From positions 103,418 through 167,417 of the forward strand of contig DJWO01000011.1 in NCBI GenBank assembly GCA_002441005.1: a stretch of DNA of 64,000 nt. Direction: 5' to 3'. Position numbers and translations under genes: made by a program. The stretch is from Candidatus Aminicenantes bacterium UBA6228. GTDB taxonomy: Bacteria > Acidobacteriota > Aminicenantia > Aminicenantales > Saccharicenantaceae. The notes beneath the pieces were generated by a model. The model searched no databases, was not told the origin of the DNA, and worked only from the letters and a program-made list of their open reading frames with translations. Below, in pieces: positions 32,829 to 41,852 of this stretch (position 1 is its first letter; each line of letters opens with the position of its first letter).

Positions 32829-35195
32829 TCAGTCAGAAATGATAATTACCAGACGGTGCTCCCCTTCTGGCACCTGAGTCTTGAACCGGCTACCGGAAAA
32901 TTTGCCGGCTTCTTTGCCATCAAGCAATAACTGCCCCTGCCTTTCCCGGCCGAGAGAAATATTTATCTTTCTTTTTTTCAGACTTTTTATTTCAAAGGAG
33001 ATTTCGCGGTCAGAGTAAAGAAAATGGCGGAAAACTGCTGGCCCATCGGTTTTGATTAGCTCTTTTTTTTCTTCGACCAGTCTTATTCCATCTGGAGAAA
33101 TTTCAACCTCATAGTTTCTTCCCAGAATGCTCATTCTTCTCAGTGAGCCTTCAGCTTTGGGCTGCAACTGGCCGAATCTAAATCCATCCCAGGGGGTCAC
33201 GTCGAGGTATTCCTGGACAGCCATCAGGGTAAAAAGTGGTCCCCAGCTTTGATAACGCTGCCCTCCTGGCTCACCTGTCCTGGAATCAAAATTTTCAGGG
33301 CAAAGAGCATAATTCTTCCAGATTCTAAGCAAGAGCTCAGAGCTTTTCTGGGCTAAATCAGAGGCTATTTGATCATAGCCATAGGCCTTTAACCCCTCAT
33401 AAACCAGATAATTGGTTGGAGGCCAGATTGTTCCCCGCCAGTATTGCTGGTCTTTATAAGCCAGATCGTCCCTGGAGATAGTCGGTATTATATAATCTCC
33501 CCAGAACTCACGGGGATTAAGCAGGTGCTTGAGCATTTTTAAAGCCTGTTCTTCGTCAGGAATTCTGGCGATTAAGGGGAAAAAATTAGAAGCTGCCCGT
33601 CGGCCGGAAAAGCGGCCATTCCAGTGGCGGTCAAAATAGAACCCCTCTTTTTCATTCCAGAGAAGGTCATTCATCAGCTTTCTCGTTTTCTGGTACTCCT
33701 TCAAAAACCGGCTTTGATCTCGTTCCTGGCCGAGAAAACCAGCCAGCTGTGACAGGCAATAGGAATCAAGAGCATACAGGCTGTTGAGATCAACACAGTC
33801 CATTTCTAAAGTGCCTGTCCCGTCATTGAACGTTGCTTCGTCCCAGTTAGGGAGATCATCCTGGCCTGACTCCCACCTGGCTTTCTGCTGGCCGCTGGCC
33901 TCCTTTTCCCAGGAAGGAACTTCCTTAGCTGTCAGATGAAGATCACTTCCCCACTCTAACAATCCGTTGCCATTCCCGTCGCGGCGAGCCTGCCCGCTGG
34001 CCGAAGGCCAGGTCCAGAAATGATGCCATTTGACGAGATAAGGATAAGCTTCCTTTAAAAAATCCATCTGGCCGGTTCTAAGAAATAATTTTAAAACCGC
34101 ATAACTGCCAACTGGCGGCTGTGACCGGTCGGGAGTTCCGCCGTAACGGCTTCGCCAGTTAGGTATATTCCCGTTTTCATATTGAGTTTCTAAAACTGAT
34201 CTAACAATATCAAAGGCCAGATGAGTATTTTCAACTGCCACTTCCAGGGAATTAAAAAATGAATCCCACTCAAAAATAGTCCAGTCATCTGGCTGGCCAT
34301 CCGGCCTGGGAAAAATCCATCCCCGTCCAGCCGGAGTATAAAACCGGTGGTAACCATTCTGATAAAGAGTTAGCCAGAAAAGATTGTTGGTGATGGACTG
34401 AAGACTGCCTGCCAGGGGGCCTGTAAGCTGGACTCTTTTTTTCTCATAACCTGATTTTTCTTCAGCCAGAATTCCACTGACCGTCCGGCCCTTTCGAAAA
34501 CGTTGGAGGTGCTCACTGATTGCTCCTGGCTCCTGGCCAGCCGAGGCCGCTAAATAAAGTTCAGAGTTTTTTCTGGAATCAAAAACCAAATGCAACTCAG
34601 AGCCAACTGTCCGGACTTCCTGGGGCGGCTGACTGAGCCAGCACAGATAATGGCTCCCTGGCTGGCTGCTGCTCTGGCCATAGACACAGGCGGTCTCGGG
34701 GCGATAAACATAAGACCCCTTAAAATTCCAGGGAAAATAAAAAATCAGAATAACTTTATCTGCCAGGCGTGGGAAATGATATTTACCCACGACTGTATTT
34801 TCATCCTGCCGGCTCCATTCAATGGTCATTTCATTTTCGGCCAGGGCCGGCTTTAAATAAACAGGAGTTTCTCCGCCTTTTTTAAAAGGTAGATGGAGAT
34901 CAAATTTCATCGAAGCATAGGAACCATCAGGTGAATGGCTGCCGACCTCAGACACTAGATAAAAAAAATCTTGAAATTCAGCTTTGGCTTCACCCCGAAA
35001 GACAGTCGGGCTAAAAGCAAAAGCTGAATTTGGACTCGTTATAATGACCATTCCAGGCCAGCTCTTCGGATCAAGGGCCCCGATAAAAGTACTTTTCCAG
35101 GGATAATAAACCTCGCTCTTTAATCCTGGCCCCGAGGCTAAAGCCAGAAAGATCAGCAGGCTAGCTGCTTTGAGCTTTATCTTTTTCTGTCTCAC
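32829..35195 (-). CDS. Secreted GH63/MGH1-like glycoside hydrolase
   Basis: 788-residue protein with a signal peptide (residues 1-27, KAASLLIFLALASGPGLKSE), an N-terminal beta-domain and an (alpha/alpha)6 barrel of the GH63/trehalase clan. Barrel motifs: FEWDSFFNSLEVA, GNIPNWRSRYGGTPDRSQPPVGSY, EWGSDL, DCVDLNSLYALDSYCL and YWRGTIWPPTNYLVYEGLKAYG, with an acidic pair in the usual region. Substrate is not readable; alpha-glucosides, mannosylglycerate or trehalose-like sugars are candidates. The start is a GTG without a clear Shine-Dalgarno. Convergent with the rlpA-like gene. Confidence 0.85.
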   Translation of the reverse strand: MRQKKIKLKAASLLIFLALASGPGLKSEVYYPWKSTFIGALDPKSWPGMVIITSPNSAFAFSPTVFRGEAKAEFQDFFYLVSEVGSHSPDGSYASMKFDLHLPFKKGGETPVYLKPALAENEMTIEWSRQDENTVVGKYHFPRLADKVILIFYFPWNFKGSYVYRPETACVYGQSSSQPGSHYLCWLSQPPQEVRTVGSELHLVFDSRKNSELYLAASAGQEPGAISEHLQRFRKGRTVSGILAEEKSGYEKKRVQLTGPLAGSLQSITNNLFWLTLYQNGYHRFYTPAGRGWIFPRPDGQPDDWTIFEWDSFFNSLEVAVENTHLAFDIVRSVLETQYENGNIPNWRSRYGGTPDRSQPPVGSYAVLKLFLRTGQMDFLKEAYPYLVKWHHFWTWPSASGQARRDGNGNGLLEWGSDLHLTAKEVPSWEKEASGQQKARWESGQDDLPNWDEATFNDGTGTLEMDCVDLNSLYALDSYCLSQLAGFLGQERDQSRFLKEYQKTRKLMNDLLWNEKEGFYFDRHWNGRFSGRRAASNFFPLIARIPDEEQALKMLKHLLNPREFWGDYIIPTISRDDLAYKDQQYWRGTIWPPTNYLVYEGLKAYGYDQIASDLAQKSSELLLRIWKNYALCPENFDSRTGEPGGQRYQSWGPLFTLMAVQEYLDVTPWDGFRFGQLQPKAEGSLRRMSILGRNYEVEISPDGIRLVEEKKELIKTDGPAVFRHFLYSDREISFEIKSLKKRKINISLGRERQGQLLLDGKEAGKFSGSRFKTQVPEGEHRLVIIISD

Positions 35196-35376
35196 TATCT
35201 AAATTTAAATGATTTGAGTCTTCAAATCAACATCAAAGGCCAGAAGCAGGTTAAAACAAAACTTATTCTTTGTTTTATCTCATTTTAAAAAATCTCTAAA
35301 ATTATTATAATAAAAAAATATAAAGAGCGGCCAGAGCTTTAAGAAGACAAAAATCGGCCTGGTAACAGGAGGCAAA

Positions 35377-36507
35377 ATGGATTTTTTGCGATATTTCAAA
35401 TCACGACAGGGAGAAATGGTCAGCCGGCTTAAAACTCTGGTTCAACTCGAATCGCCAACTTCTGATAAGAAGGCAGTGGATAAATGCTCGGCTGCTATTA
35501 TTTCTGAACTCAGTCAATCGGGGGCCAAAATCAAGAAGATCCCACAAAACGATATTGGGGATCTCTTCCTGGCCGAATATCCAGCTGGAAACCTGAAGGA
35601 AAGCGAAAAGCCAATTTTGATTTTAACTCATACTGACACGGTCTGGCCTGTTGGCACTATCGAGCGAATGCCCTTTTACCTGGCTGGAGACCGGCTGTAT
35701 GGGCCAGGTGCGCTTGATATGAAAGCTGGAGTCACTTCAGCAGTCATGGCCTTAAAAACAATTAACAGCCTGGGACTGGAATTAAAAAGAAAGATCTGGC
35801 TGTTTATTAATTCGGCAGAAGAAACTGGTCATGAAGAAGCTCACCATCAGATTATTTCGCTGGCCAAAAAAGCAGGAGCTGTTCTGTGTCTGGAGCCGGC
35901 CCTGCCTGGTGGAGCTTTAAAAATGGAAAGAAAAGGACGCCTGGTGGTAAAACTCGAGGCCAGCGGCCGCCCGGCTCATGCCAGTACCCCCGAAAAAGGA
36001 GTTAATGCCATTGAAGAACTAATCGCTCAGTGGCTCAAATTAAAAAAATTAAAAATTAATGGCCTGACAGCCAATCTTGGTTTGATCGGAGGCGGAGAAA
36101 AAGCCAATGTTGTTCCGGAAAAAGCCTGGGCGGTAGTTGATTTCAGGTTCTGGACCAGCCGGGATTTAACTCAAATTAAATCCTTCTTACGGGAACTAAA
36201 GGCTGCTAACCGTCAGGCTAAAGTCAAGACCTCGATTGTCAGTTTTACTCCGCCAATGGAGTTCAGCCCGGCTTCCAGGCAACTTTTTGCCCGGGCCACA
36301 GCGCTGGCCTCCTCACTTGGATTAAAGCTTGAAGCCGGGCGCAGCGGAGGAGGATCAGATGCTTCCCTTGCTTCTCAGACTGGCGTCCCGGTACTTGATG
36401 GACTTGGTCCAGACGGTGAAGGAATTCATGCCGTGGATGAACATCTCCTGCTTCCTTCTTTCATCGAACGGACTGCTTTGCTCACTGAACTATTGGTTGA
36501 ATTATAA
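35377..36507 (+). CDS. M20-family metallopeptidase (glutamate carboxypeptidase-like)
   Basis: Zinc exopeptidase resembling CPG2-type carboxypeptidases. Metal and catalytic residues are in LILTHTDTVWPVGTI (His, catalytic Asp), GPGALDMKAGVTSA (bridging Asp), INSAEETGHEEA (catalytic Glu and ligand Glu), CLEPALPGGALKMERKGR and, at the C-terminus, GIHAVDEHLLL (His). The lid/dimerisation domain lies in the middle (residues 180-290). No signal peptide. AGGAGG stands six to seven bases before the ATG. It precedes the serine-pathway genes by 81 bp with the same orientation. Confidence 0.9.
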   Translation: MDFLRYFKSRQGEMVSRLKTLVQLESPTSDKKAVDKCSAAIISELSQSGAKIKKIPQNDIGDLFLAEYPAGNLKESEKPILILTHTDTVWPVGTIERMPFYLAGDRLYGPGALDMKAGVTSAVMALKTINSLGLELKRKIWLFINSAEETGHEEAHHQIISLAKKAGAVLCLEPALPGGALKMERKGRLVVKLEASGRPAHASTPEKGVNAIEELIAQWLKLKKLKINGLTANLGLIGGGEKANVVPEKAWAVVDFRFWTSRDLTQIKSFLRELKAANRQAKVKTSIVSFTPPMEFSPASRQLFARATALASSLGLKLEAGRSGGGSDASLASQTGVPVLDGLGPDGEGIHAVDEHLLLPSFIERTALLTELLVEL

Positions 36508-36588
36508 CCTGCCTTTTAAAGGTTGACTTCAAGATTATTTTAGGTTTAACTATAACCTTGGCTTAAAAATTCAAAAGGAGGAATTGTC

Positions 36589-37737
36589 ATGATAAAAAAA
36601 TACTACCTTCTGTCTCCTGGTCCGACACCGGTACCGGAGAAAGTCCTGGCAGCAGCAGCCGAGCCGATTATTCATCACCGGACAGCTGAGTTCAGCCAGA
36701 TTTTTATGGAAGTGTCGGAAGGTTTGAAATATGTTTTCCAAACCACGGAGGATGTCTATATTCTAGCCTCATCGGGGACAGGAGCCATGGAAACAGCGGT
36801 CGTTAATACTCTGTCTCCAGGTGATAAGGTTCTTACCATTAATGGTGGAAAATTTGGAGAAAGATGGGGTAACATCTGCCGGGCCTTTGGACTGGAGACC
36901 AAAGAAATAGTCATAGCCTGGGGTGAAGATTATTCGCCAGCCGAACTGGCTGAAGAGATCAAGAAAAATCCAGGGATCAAGGCTGTTTTTGCTACCCTGT
37001 CTGAAACTTCAACCGGAGCTATTTTTGATATCAAAGGATTTGGCGAAGTAGTCTCAAAAACAGAAGCAATCCTGGTGGTGGATGGGATTTCCGGCCTGGG
37101 TGCCACTCCCTGCCAGATGGATGACTGGAAGATAGATGTCCTGGTGACCGGTTCTCAAAAATCATTTATGATTCCGCCGGGTCTGGCTTATATTGCCTTG
37201 AGCCCTAAAGCCTGGAAATTGGTTGAAAGCTCCAAGCTGCCCAGGTTTTATTATGATCTTAAAAAGTACCGCAAGAACCTCGAAAAGCAAACGACACCCT
37301 GGACTCCGGCTGTTTCTCTAATCATTCAGCAGAACAAAGCCCTTGACCTGATCAAAAGCCTTGGGCTGGAAAAGCTGCTAAAACATCATGCTATTCTGGG
37401 CGAGGCGACCAGAGTCGGCGCCAAGGCTATTGGTCTTGAACTTCTGCCCAAAAAGCCAGGTAACATCCTGACCGCCATTAAAACTCCGGCCGGGGTTGAT
37501 GGCAACAAGCTGGTCAAAACCATGCAGAACAAGTATATGGCCTATATTTCCAATGCCCAGGACCCTCATAAAGGAGAGTTTTTTAGAATCGCCCATTTAG
37601 GCTATATGGGCGGGTTTGATATCACCACCGCCCTGACCGCTCTGGAAATGACCCTGCTTGACCTGGGTTATAACCAATTCCAGCCTGGCGCCTCAGTAGC
37701 TGCCGCTGAAAAAATTCTAAGGGAGGGATGGGAATGA
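36589..37737 (+). CDS. Class V PLP aminotransferase (alanine-glyoxylate / phosphoserine type)
   Basis: 382-residue fold-type I enzyme: LLSPGPTPVPEKVL at the start, SSGTGAMETAVVN (phosphate cup), VDGISGLGATPCQMDDWKIDVLVTGSQKSFMIPPG with the PLP-binding lysine in GSQKSFM, and DPHKGEFFRIAHLGYMG near the end. Annotations in this family run from alanine-glyoxylate to serine-pyruvate aminotransferase; archaeal homologues serve as phosphoserine aminotransferase. Coupling to serA (four-base ATGA overlap) argues for a serine-pathway role here. A very strong AGGAGG precedes the ATG; a TTGACT lies upstream at about 36523. Confidence 0.88.
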   Translation: MIKKYYLLSPGPTPVPEKVLAAAAEPIIHHRTAEFSQIFMEVSEGLKYVFQTTEDVYILASSGTGAMETAVVNTLSPGDKVLTINGGKFGERWGNICRAFGLETKEIVIAWGEDYSPAELAEEIKKNPGIKAVFATLSETSTGAIFDIKGFGEVVSKTEAILVVDGISGLGATPCQMDDWKIDVLVTGSQKSFMIPPGLAYIALSPKAWKLVESSKLPRFYYDLKKYRKNLEKQTTPWTPAVSLIIQQNKALDLIKSLGLEKLLKHHAILGEATRVGAKAIGLELLPKKPGNILTAIKTPAGVDGNKLVKTMQNKYMAYISNAQDPHKGEFFRIAHLGYMGGFDITTALTALEMTLLDLGYNQFQPGASVAAAEKILREGWE

Positions 37738-38645
37738 CCACCAGAATCTTAATTGCCGACCATTTTGATGAAGAAGCCGCCAATGAGCTTCGGACTGTGC
37801 CGGGCTTTGAAGTCATTCAAAAAACTGGCTTGAATGAAGCCGAGCTGGTCAAAATAATTCCTGATTTTGAGGTGGTGGTAGTCAGAAGCGCGACCAAAAT
37901 CACCAGGCCAGTCATTGAAGCCGGTCAGAATTTGAAGTTAATTGTTAGAGCCGGGATCGGGCTTGATACGATTGATGTTCAGGCGGCTAAAGAGAAAGGT
38001 ATAGCAGTGGCTAATACTCCTGCTGCCACCTCTATTTCTGTGGCTGAACATGTCCTGGGCTTAATGATTGGCGCGGTCAGGCATCACGGACCGGCTAATC
38101 TTTCCATGAAACAACATAAATGGGAAAAGAAGTTATTTACCGGCACAGAATTATATGGCAAGACTCTGGGCATTATTGGTTTTGGCCGGATTGGACTAGA
38201 GGTTGCCCGCCGGGGGTTAGCCTTTGGCCTGAATATCCTGGCTTATGATGTTATTCCGATTAAAACTGATCTGGCCGTCAAACAGGTCAGTCTGGATGAA
38301 CTCCTGGCTCAGGCTGATCTCATCACTCTTCATGTGCCTAAGACCCCTCAGCCCATTCTTGGCGAAAAAGAATTTCAAAAGATGAAAAAAGGTGTGGTCA
38401 TAGTCAATGCAGCTCGCGGCGGAGTGGTTGATGAAAAAGCCCTGCTGGAGGCTCTTAATTCCGGGCAGGTCAAAGCTGCCGCTCTTGATGTCTTCAGTCA
38501 GGAGCCGCCTCAGGACTTTAGCCTGATTGATCATCCCCGGGTGACTGCTACCCCGCATCTTGGTGCGGCCTCAGAAGAAGGACAGAAAAGAGCCGGGTTT
38601 GAAGTAGTCAAAATTATAAAAGAAAAATTTGCCGGGAAAAATTAA
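37734..38645 (+). CDS. serA: D-3-phosphoglycerate dehydrogenase, short form
   Basis: First step of serine synthesis, 3-phosphoglycerate to 3-phosphohydroxypyruvate, NAD-dependent. The NAD motif GIIGFGRIGLEVARR, catalytic Arg in NAARGGVVDE, Glu in DVFSQEPP and His in TPHLGAAS are in place. At 303 residues it ends after the dehydrogenase fold, without the ACT regulatory domain of longer SerA forms, so serine feedback by ACT is not expected. The ATG at 37734 overlaps the aminotransferase stop by four bases (ATGA) and is favoured over an ATG six bases earlier that sits on the Shine-Dalgarno. Confidence 0.92.
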   Translation: MTTRILIADHFDEEAANELRTVPGFEVIQKTGLNEAELVKIIPDFEVVVVRSATKITRPVIEAGQNLKLIVRAGIGLDTIDVQAAKEKGIAVANTPAATSISVAEHVLGLMIGAVRHHGPANLSMKQHKWEKKLFTGTELYGKTLGIIGFGRIGLEVARRGLAFGLNILAYDVIPIKTDLAVKQVSLDELLAQADLITLHVPKTPQPILGEKEFQKMKKGVVIVNAARGGVVDEKALLEALNSGQVKAAALDVFSQEPPQDFSLIDHPRVTATPHLGAASEEGQKRAGFEVVKIIKEKFAGKN

Positions 38646-38666
38646 ATTTAATTAAGCTGGCTTTGA

Positions 38667-39809
38667 ATGGTCTATCTTGATAACAATGCCACTACGCCTC
38701 TTGATCCCAGGGTGGCTGAGAAAATAGCCTGGTTCATCAGAGAACACTTTGGCAATCCCTCCTCGCTTTATCCGCCCGGCCGGGAGGTTAAAAGCTTGTT
38801 GACTGAAGCCAGAGAGCAGATAGCCGAGGCTTTAGGAGCCAGACGCCCCGAAATTATATTTACCAGTTCAGGAACAGAAGCTGACAATCTGGCTATTTTC
38901 GGCTTGCTTGAAACCTGGCCTGAAAAGAGGGAATTTATCACCTCTTCTTTAGAGCATCCAGCTGTTCTTCAAACGGCTCGCTATCTTGAAGGCCGGGGCT
39001 ATACCGTTCATTATCTGCCTTGTGATCAAACCGGAATAATTGATCTCGATTGCTTAAAATCAGTCATCTCGCCTCAAACAGCCCTGGTCTCGGTCATGCT
39101 GGCCAATAACGAAATTGGCACGATTCAGCCCATAGAGGAAGTGACTAAAGTTGCTCATCGTTATGGCGTTCCGGTTCATACTGATGCTGTTCAGGCTTTT
39201 GGCAAAATAGAGGTGAAAGTTGAGTCGCTGGGTGTTGATCTTTTAAGCCTGTCAGCCCATAAAATCTACGGGCCAAAAGGAGCAGGAGCTCTCTATATCA
39301 GAAAAGGAATCGACCTTAAGCCTGTTCTGCATGGTGGACACCAGGAATTCGGGCTTCGTCCCGGGACGGAAAATACGGCCGGGATTATTGGTTTTGGAGA
39401 AGCCGTTAAAATTTTAAGAGAACGGTGGCGTCAGGATAAAGACCGGATAGAAAAATTAAGTGACCGGCTGAAAGCTGGCTTTGAAAAAAAGATAAGGGGA
39501 ATAAAATTCAATGGCCATCCTGAAAAAAGAGTAAAGAACACATTAAACTATACTTTCCCCGGTCTGACGGCCGAGGCTATCCTGCTGGCGCTGGCCACTA
39601 AAGAGATTTACGTCTCGAGCGGTTCAGCTTGCTCAGAAGGTTCGGGAGAAATATCTCATGTCCTTCTGGCCATAGGCCTCAGTCCAGAAGAAGCCAGTTC
39701 AGCCCTCAGGTTTTCTCTGGGCCGGTTTAATACTGACGAAGATATTGACCGGGCTCTGACTGAAGTCCCCGAGATCGTTAACGAGCTGAAGAAAAATTCC
39801 GCGGAATAG
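38667..39809 (+). CDS. Cysteine desulfurase (NifS/IscS family)
   Basis: PLP enzyme that takes sulfur from cysteine for Fe-S clusters or thiolation. Motifs: YLDNNATTPLDPRV, SSGTEADNLAIFG, HTDAVQAFGKI, LSLSAHKIYGPKGAGALYI with the PLP lysine in HKIYG, and SGSACSEGSGEISHVLL carrying the reactive cysteine in a short loop. 380 residues is normal. No iscU/nifU, thiI or mnmA gene lies next to it. It follows serA by 21 bp on the same strand, so cysteine or serine metabolism may link them. Confidence 0.93.
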   Translation: MVYLDNNATTPLDPRVAEKIAWFIREHFGNPSSLYPPGREVKSLLTEAREQIAEALGARRPEIIFTSSGTEADNLAIFGLLETWPEKREFITSSLEHPAVLQTARYLEGRGYTVHYLPCDQTGIIDLDCLKSVISPQTALVSVMLANNEIGTIQPIEEVTKVAHRYGVPVHTDAVQAFGKIEVKVESLGVDLLSLSAHKIYGPKGAGALYIRKGIDLKPVLHGGHQEFGLRPGTENTAGIIGFGEAVKILRERWRQDKDRIEKLSDRLKAGFEKKIRGIKFNGHPEKRVKNTLNYTFPGLTAEAILLALATKEIYVSSGSACSEGSGEISHVLLAIGLSPEEASSALRFSLGRFNTDEDIDRALTEVPEIVNELKKNSAE

Positions 39810-39810
39810 A

Positions 39811-40365
39811 CTAAGTTAGCTGCCAGGCCTTCAGTTCTTTAAGCTGGCTCAGGTAGGTTTTTCTAACCTGTAAGAAAAAAACTTGATAGCCAGCCTGATA
39901 GAAATCAGGGTAAGTCCAGCCTAAGGTCCTGGCCTTTTGTCTGGTAAATAAAAGCTCAAGATGGGCATAGATGCCGGCTGTTAGCGGGATGCGGTGAGCA
40001 AAATCTTTGGTAGTAGCCATAATCAAAGCTGAGGCTTTGAGATAGCCAGGGTCAAGATTAACGGGCCGGTGAACCCCGGGAGAGAGCAGCCTGAAATCCT
40101 CTTCCATGTCGTTAGTTTGATGTTTAATAACTGGCAGGTTCTGGGGATCTATCAGAGATTCAAAGCTAATAAAACATCTTTTGAGATTCTGACCCATGTC
40201 CTGGTCATAATAATGGCTAAAATTGAAGGAAAAGGAATCACTCTGGGCATCGGCCGGACCAAACTTTTCTATCAGCCTGGCCCTGGCCTTTTCTCTTATT
40301 GGATCATCTGAGAAAATTATTCCGCAGATTAATTTGACCGGCGTAAACTTTTTTATTTCACCCAT
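39811..40365 (-). CDS. DUF4416 family protein
   Basis: 184 residues matching the DUF4416 pattern: VKLICGIIFSDDPIREKARARLIEKFGPAD, FSHYYDQDMGQNLKRCFISFE, NLDPGYLKASALIMATTKDFAHRIPL and GIYAHLELLF, ending YPDFYQAGYQVFFLQVRKTYL. The family is common in Acidobacteriota-like and deltaproteobacterial genomes and has no known function. No signal peptide or membrane segment. It abuts the desulfurase gene tail to tail. Confidence 0.88.
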   Translation of the reverse strand: MGEIKKFTPVKLICGIIFSDDPIREKARARLIEKFGPADAQSDSFSFNFSHYYDQDMGQNLKRCFISFESLIDPQNLPVIKHQTNDMEEDFRLLSPGVHRPVNLDPGYLKASALIMATTKDFAHRIPLTAGIYAHLELLFTRQKARTLGWTYPDFYQAGYQVFFLQVRKTYLSQLKELKAWQLT

Positions 40366-40512
40366 GGCTAACAGATTCTAACTTAAACCAGACTGATTAT
40401 TTTTTCAACTGGGCGGCCAGCTTGATTCTGTCTGGCTCTGGCCCCGGTTGCCCTGAAGCTATCTCCAGCCGCCTGGTCAAGATTCAAAATCGGCCGGTTG
40501 GCCTGCTCAGGA

Positions 40513-40540
40513 TTGAATTAAAAGTCGAATTTGGTATAAT
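40513..40540 (+). promoter_or_regulatory. Promoter of asnS, giving a near-leaderless mRNA
   Basis: TTGAAT (40513-40518), a 16-bp spacer and TGGTATAAT with a perfect -10 at 40535-40540. Only nine bases separate the -10 box from the ATG at 40550, so transcription would begin within about three bases of the start codon. No Shine-Dalgarno is present. Confidence 0.7.
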
Positions 40541-40549
40541 TTCAGCACT

Positions 40550-41842
40550 ATGAAATGGGTCTATATCGAAGATATAAGTCAATATGATGGACAGGAAGTC
40601 GAAATTCGTGGCTGGGTTTATAACAAAAGATCAAGCGGCAAAGTCCGCTTCCTGCTAATCCGGGATGGTACCGGCCTGATTCAAGGAACAATTTTCAGTC
40701 AAGATAAAGACTTTCCTCTTTTCCGGGTCTTTGATGAGCTCACTCAGGAATCATCAGTTGTGGTCCGTGGCCTGGTCAGGCCAGATGAACGGGCTCCGGG
40801 TGGGTATGAGCTGGGACTCAAAGAAATTGAAGTTATTCAAATCGCTAAAGACTATCCCATCACTCCTAAGGAGCACTCTGTTGCTTTTTTGATGGAACAC
40901 CGGCATCTATGGCTGAGATCTCAAAAACAGCATGCAGTTTTACAGGTCAGGGCGGAGACGGTCAGAGCCATCAGGGATTTTTTTAATGACCGCGGGTTTC
41001 GGTTGATGGATACTCCGATACTGACTCCGAGCGCCTGTGAAGGTACCACTACCCTGTTTGAAACTTCTTATTTTGATCAAAAAGCTTATCTCAGTCAAAG
41101 CGGCCAGCTTTATAATGAAGCTACGGCAGCTGCCTTTGGCAAGGTCTATTGCTTTGGGCCGACTTTCCGGGCAGAAAAATCCAAAACGAGGCGCCATCTT
41201 ATTGAATTCTGGATGGTTGAACCTGAGGTGGCTTTTGCTACTCTTCAGGATATTATCGAACTCGGCCAGGATTTAATCATGTTTATCCTGGAAAGAGTTC
41301 TGAGAAAATGCCGGGCTGATCTGGAGGTTTTAGAGCGGGATACTGCTCCCCTCGAAAAAATCAGCAGGCCTTTTCCCCAGGTGACCTATGATGAGGCAGT
41401 CAGGCTGCTGAAAGAGAAAGGTTCTCCAATTGTTTATGGAGATGATTTTGGCGCTCCTGAAGAAACAGGACTATCAGAGATTTTTGACCGGCCGGTTTGT
41501 GTCACTCACTTTCCAGCTAAGATTAAAGCCTTTTATATGCAGCCCGATCAAGATCGTCCCGATCTGGCTTTAGGTGTTGATTTTCTGGCTTCAGAAGGCT
41601 TTGGCGAAATCATTGGGGGTGGTCAGAGAATTCATGACTTAGATCTGCTCGAGCAGAGAATAAAAGAATTTAACCTGCCGGCTGAAGCCTATAAATGGTA
41701 CGTCGATCTCAGGCGATACGGGACTTTCCCTCACTCGGGGTTTGGCCTCGGTTTAGAAAGAACAGTGGCCTGGATTTGTAAATTATCCCACATCCGGGAG
41801 ACTATTCCCTTCCCGAGGCTGCTGTACAAGATCTACCCTTGA
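40550..41842 (+). CDS. asnS: Asparaginyl-tRNA synthetase
   Basis: Class IIb synthetase charging tRNA-Asn. An N-terminal OB-fold anticodon domain (VEIRGWVYNKRSSGKVRFLLIRDGTG) precedes the catalytic core: motif 1 FFNDRGFRLMDTPILTPSACEGTTTLFE, motif 2 FGPTFRAEKSKTRRHLIEFWMVEPE, and motif 3 GFGLGLERTVAWIC. ACEGTTTLF is characteristic of AsnRS rather than AspRS. 430 residues is full length. It is the first gene of a seven-gene plus-strand run and has a strong promoter directly in front. Confidence 0.95.
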   Translation: MKWVYIEDISQYDGQEVEIRGWVYNKRSSGKVRFLLIRDGTGLIQGTIFSQDKDFPLFRVFDELTQESSVVVRGLVRPDERAPGGYELGLKEIEVIQIAKDYPITPKEHSVAFLMEHRHLWLRSQKQHAVLQVRAETVRAIRDFFNDRGFRLMDTPILTPSACEGTTTLFETSYFDQKAYLSQSGQLYNEATAAAFGKVYCFGPTFRAEKSKTRRHLIEFWMVEPEVAFATLQDIIELGQDLIMFILERVLRKCRADLEVLERDTAPLEKISRPFPQVTYDEAVRLLKEKGSPIVYGDDFGAPEETGLSEIFDRPVCVTHFPAKIKAFYMQPDQDRPDLALGVDFLASEGFGEIIGGGQRIHDLDLLEQRIKEFNLPAEAYKWYVDLRRYGTFPHSGFGLGLERTVAWICKLSHIRETIPFPRLLYKIYP

Positions 41843-41852
41843 GATCAACTGA

